From contig CALNXK010000124.1 in NCBI GenBank assembly GCA_942486035.1, positions 1,539,001-1,603,000 on the forward strand: a stretch of 64,000 nucleotides of DNA. Direction: 5' to 3'. The notes beneath the pieces were generated by a model. That model ran no database searches and was not told the DNA's origin. It saw only the letters and a program-made list of their open reading frames with translations. This stretch comes from Porites lobata. Lineage: Eukaryota; Cnidaria; Anthozoa; Scleractinia; Poritidae. The position numbers and the translations under genes were made by a program. Numbering within the stretch: the stretch's first letter is position 1; each line of letters starts with the position of its first letter. This document shows positions 60,778 through 64,000 of the stretch, one piece after another.

Positions 60778-61411
60778 ATGAGTCTGTTATCCGTTTTCTG
60801 TATCCTTTCTTTAGGGATCTTAAACGTCCTGGCAAACGCTGCAGTCGTCAAAAACAACAGGCCGAAAGGTTGGCAGTTCTACGCAATATGATTATTTTAC
60901 CGTTTTTCACCGATTTACACTATTCTTTTGCCGCTTTTTAGATTTGGCGTTGGTGACGACGAAAGCCCCGGTGTCAAAGTTGTTAACAGAAAAACCCACA
61001 CCTAAGTTAGTTAGCAAAGAAAGGAAGCTCAGTCGGAGAGAACGATGCTGCAACCTTGGGCGAAAGGTGGCCAAAATCGGAGAAACGTGCACCTATTCGC
61101 CCAACGTCGATCACATTTTCCCCAACTCGCACTGGCACCAAATGAAAACAGCAGTTTGGACAAGACGAAGCCACCCCATCAACCAGCGACTGCTACCCAA
61201 GTGCAAACCGTTCAAAGTTTTCTACGAGAAATGTTGCAACTATGAGTATTCGCTCATCACCGAGGATCTTCTTCGAGCCAAAAGGAAGATCAAGCAGTAC
61301 TTGAAAGAAATAAGGAAACACGAGGCAGGAGTTGAGCGGGAAGGAAGTGCTGACGAAGTGGGAGGTCTTCCTCAGGCGCAAGATCAGAAACAGTTAGTAA
61401 ATTCGCAATAG
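60778..61411 (+). CDS. Secreted anaphylatoxin-like cysteine-rich protein (186 aa, two exons)
   Basis: Exon 1 60778-60868 encodes a signal peptide (about 1-21); a short 73-base phase-1 intron follows (acceptor GCTTTTTAG). Exon 2 60942-61411 ends in TAG. The mature protein has exactly six cysteines (66, 67, 80, 118, 128, 129) in the order CC-C-C-CC of the anaphylatoxin fold. The CC to C spacing of 12 (CCNLGRKVAKIGETC) equals that of complement C3a. The closing segment CKPFKVFYEKCCNYEY resembles the C3a end (KVF..CCNY). The gap between third and fourth cysteines is 37 residues, longer than the usual 12 or so. A basic linker with dibasic sites (RKLSRRER) precedes the domain, and a charged helical tail with KRKIK follows. 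Same layout as the gene at 45982-47179. Role unknown; a secreted signal or matrix peptide is possible. Confidence 0.82.
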
Positions 61412-62682
61412 AACTTTAAAATGTTAACTATAATATTCAAACAATCTAAATTCAAACAGAGCCTTGACAATATCCCGAACTTTAAATTGTGTACATAAAA
61501 GCAATTGATTACGTTACATTTTTCAAGAACGTTCTGCTTTTTTCTACATTGAAGAGGGCAGTTGTATTATTCAGATCTATATTTACCAAACAAAGCAGAA
61601 GTTACTGAAAGGTGGTGGGCGAATCGTCCTTATGGTGTAAAATATTTGTCCAGTTAGTTGAATTCTTTACGTTTGGCTCAATTTGGCGCTTTGGAAAGTG
61701 AAAGATATTAATAAAAACTTTCCCGAAAACGTCATGTTCAGATCATAAGTATTTTTACATGTATTACGATGACGCATTTCAATACAATACTAAAAAGTAA
61801 TCATACATGTATACAAAGCTCTTAACATAAAGGCAATATCAAAGTCCTTACAGATGATTGAATGCACGATGACGAAACATGAACCACTAGAAAGTCTGTA
61901 TAAATTACATGGCCCCTTACGTATATGCTTTTTGAGCTGCTAGTTAAATCCTGTAAGTACTTCTTGTTGTCAAAGTCATGTTTAAATCCCTCTCGCGAGA
62001 ATGACAGCCATTGTAAAACGAATAAGCATTTTTAATCGAACAACGTGTGCATGAATGTTTCGACACTCCGAGGCAAGTACATTATATACAAACAGTGTGT
62101 GGTCTCAGATGTTCAGAACTTTGGGTGATCGTCAACGTAGCTGATTTCTCCGTAATGAAGTTCGGATGAAAATGTATAATCTCAGTTTTATAAAGGCATT
62201 GTTTAACATGAACGAGAAGAAATCTAAAGTCGAGAACTAGAATACAGAGAAATACATATATAATCAGAGAAGACCACTTGTATATAGAAATATTTTTTTC
62301 CATTATTGGTAATATCATACGAATTGTATTGAAATAATTCCTTTCTCGTAGCTTGTAAATAAAATACAGATGAACGGAATGGCTGTGATCAATGTTCCGC
62401 GAATTTTTCCCACGCCTTTGTCGCATTATTATCAACACAAATGAATTGATTAATATAACCTTTTCAAAGGGTCAACAATCAAACCTGTTTAATGACAAAT
62501 GAAAAGAACTCTGATTAAACAGGCCAAGAACCCATTGTAATCTGTTCATCAGCGGAACTGGTTTTCTTCACAAGACGTTCGTTTCCCGACCCTACAACGC
62601 AACAGTACAATGTCTAAAGTTTGAGACAGGACCAAACTTAAGCGACACTTCAAATATTTCCACACGTTTTGTCAACTTGCAG
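61412..62682. other. 3' flank and intergenic DNA
   Basis: AT-rich; no gene or repeat recognised. Confidence 0.4.
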
Positions 62683-62878
62683 TAATATTGAAAAGGAACG
62701 AACGACAACACCCGAAATTATTTCTCAATTGCTTTCATTTATATTCCGGTCACGCTTAAGGGATCATCCAGAAATTAGCAAGTCCATAGAACACATTCAG
62801 CTGCTTTTCCAACACGATTGGACAATTGAAAAGTGGCTTGCCCTACGTTATGAATTCACGAATACAAAAACACAATTC
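62683..62878 (+). CDS. Candidate internal exon, unknown gene
   Basis: An acceptor (CAACTTGCAG) and donor (TTC/GTAAGC) bracket 196 bases with an open frame (NIEKERTTTP...WLALRYEFTN). Without the donor the frame continues to TAA at 62939-62941. The phase fits the donor at 59168. Not recognised; could be chance. Confidence 0.22.
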
Positions 62879-62941
62879 GTAAGCCTTCTTTTAGGACTAC
62901 ACCTTGCATTTCACGCCCCTAGTCCCGCAATAACCCATTAA

Positions 62942-64000
62942 CGTCGAAAAAGAAACTTCTTGCCTGGATTGCTATTTTTAAAATTTGAGCTGATGACTTG
63001 GATGTTTTAAGAAACAAGAAGAAAAATAGACTAACTTCCATCCAGGAAGGAAAACCGTTTTTAACTGTAAATGGCGCGAGGGCCTATCAAAACTCCAGAA
63101 TGTTTTAATAAATAATATTCAACATCCGATCTAAGGAAAGTCCGAGTACCTTTAACCTCGATCCACGCAATAAAAAACAAATCGAAACCACCTGAAAAAA
63201 AAAATGAATAGCTATCACCAGGAGCTATTTTTGAAACGGCGACAACATCAAACATGTTGTCCGGCAAAAAAATAAACATCACCTGTGGATAATCTTGCCA
63301 TTTTCTTTTTGCAATTCGAGGTCGAGAGAAAGGTTATCTACGGGCTAAATTACGTCGACTGGTCCTGTTTTAATTCACGCCCGTTTTATTCAGGTTCATG
63401 ACCTCGACTACAGGATAAAAACGACGTTTAAAAGAAGTTATCATGCAAAATACAACTTAAGTGTACAAAGAGTCCGTTCCCTGCAGCATTTTGACAAAGT
63501 AAGATATCTCTACAAGTGGCCCAATTTGATGTGTCCAGTTCTCCAAGTATTCAAGAAAAGGAACTACTCGGCAAAACAAGCGGAAAAAGTTACTTTCGCA
63601 TTCCAAGCGTACCCATAGCACACCCACGCGGCTTTTGACTGCCTTAAATGATACGAAACAGCTTCTTTCTCGAAGAGAGTACATGCCAAAAATTTGAGAC
63701 TATGGGATGCCATAGGATTCGAAATTTCTGGACGTCATTTTAGAGGCCCTCTTGGTGGGGTGTGGCGGGGGGGGGGGGGGGTACGTATGTCCCTAGTCTG
63801 AATTTCAAATACGGTCGTTTCGCATTTTGAAGAAAAGACCATGTCCCTGTCGGTATTCAACCAATCTTTATGTCGTTTGTCGCCATTTCATCTAATACAC
63901 TCCTCTGTAAGAGACGCAGTGAAACCCTACCCAGTGGTTTTACCGCCTCAGTCTACACAGTGATAATTTAGCTTCCCCGGTACCCGACGAACAGTTTATT
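62942..64000. other. Intergenic region at window end
   Basis: A long G run at about 63767-63781 followed by GTACGTATGTCCC may be another end of the repeat family at 35260. No gene recognised. Confidence 0.4.

Overview
The window is animal nuclear DNA, most likely from an anthozoan cnidarian and probably a stony coral. The genes are intron-containing with ordinary GT/AG splice sites, spacing between genes is wide, and the intergenic DNA is packed with short non-autonomous DNA transposons, tRNA-derived SINEs and broken non-LTR retrotransposons of kinds common in coral genomes. The species cannot be fixed from this sequence. No operons, CRISPR arrays, rRNA genes or intact tRNA genes are seen.

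Layout. 1-9616: the 3' thirteen coding exons of ALG1, the beta-1,4-mannosyltransferase of N-glycan precursor assembly, on the plus strand; its first exons lie outside the window or were not found. Its introns hold MITEs and a 5'-truncated L1-type LINE with a 20-bp target duplication. 9617-15274: intergenic DNA dominated by a 2.5-kb foldback (Mutator-like) element with satellite-bearing inverted arms, itself split by a solo LTR. 15275-19234: a complete two-exon fascin gene (actin bundling) on the plus strand. 19235-26570: intergenic, with a 81-bp hairpin MITE and a 571-bp element with a duplicated core. 26571-29408: a complete intronless class C G-protein-coupled receptor gene of the mGluR/CaSR type on the minus strand, with a mucin-like insert in its ectodomain. 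29409-45981: about 16 kb without a convincing gene, holding several MITEs, a near-perfect 84-bp inverted repeat and a CR1/jockey-type LINE fragment. 45982-47179 and 60778-61411: two related two-exon genes for small secreted cysteine-rich proteins with an anaphylatoxin-like CC...C...C...CC pattern. The 13.6 kb between them is full of SINEs, MITEs and LINE relics, with two unassigned candidate exons. 61412-64000: mostly featureless, with one more candidate exon.

The identified genes are not functionally linked: glycosylation (ALG1), cytoskeleton (fascin), extracellular ligand sensing (class C receptor) and secreted peptides. The two anaphylatoxin-like genes are the most novel content. They share signal-peptide exon, intron phase, the CCNLGRK motif and orientation, so they look like dispersed tandem paralogues. 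All homology statements are from reading the translations; no database was searched.
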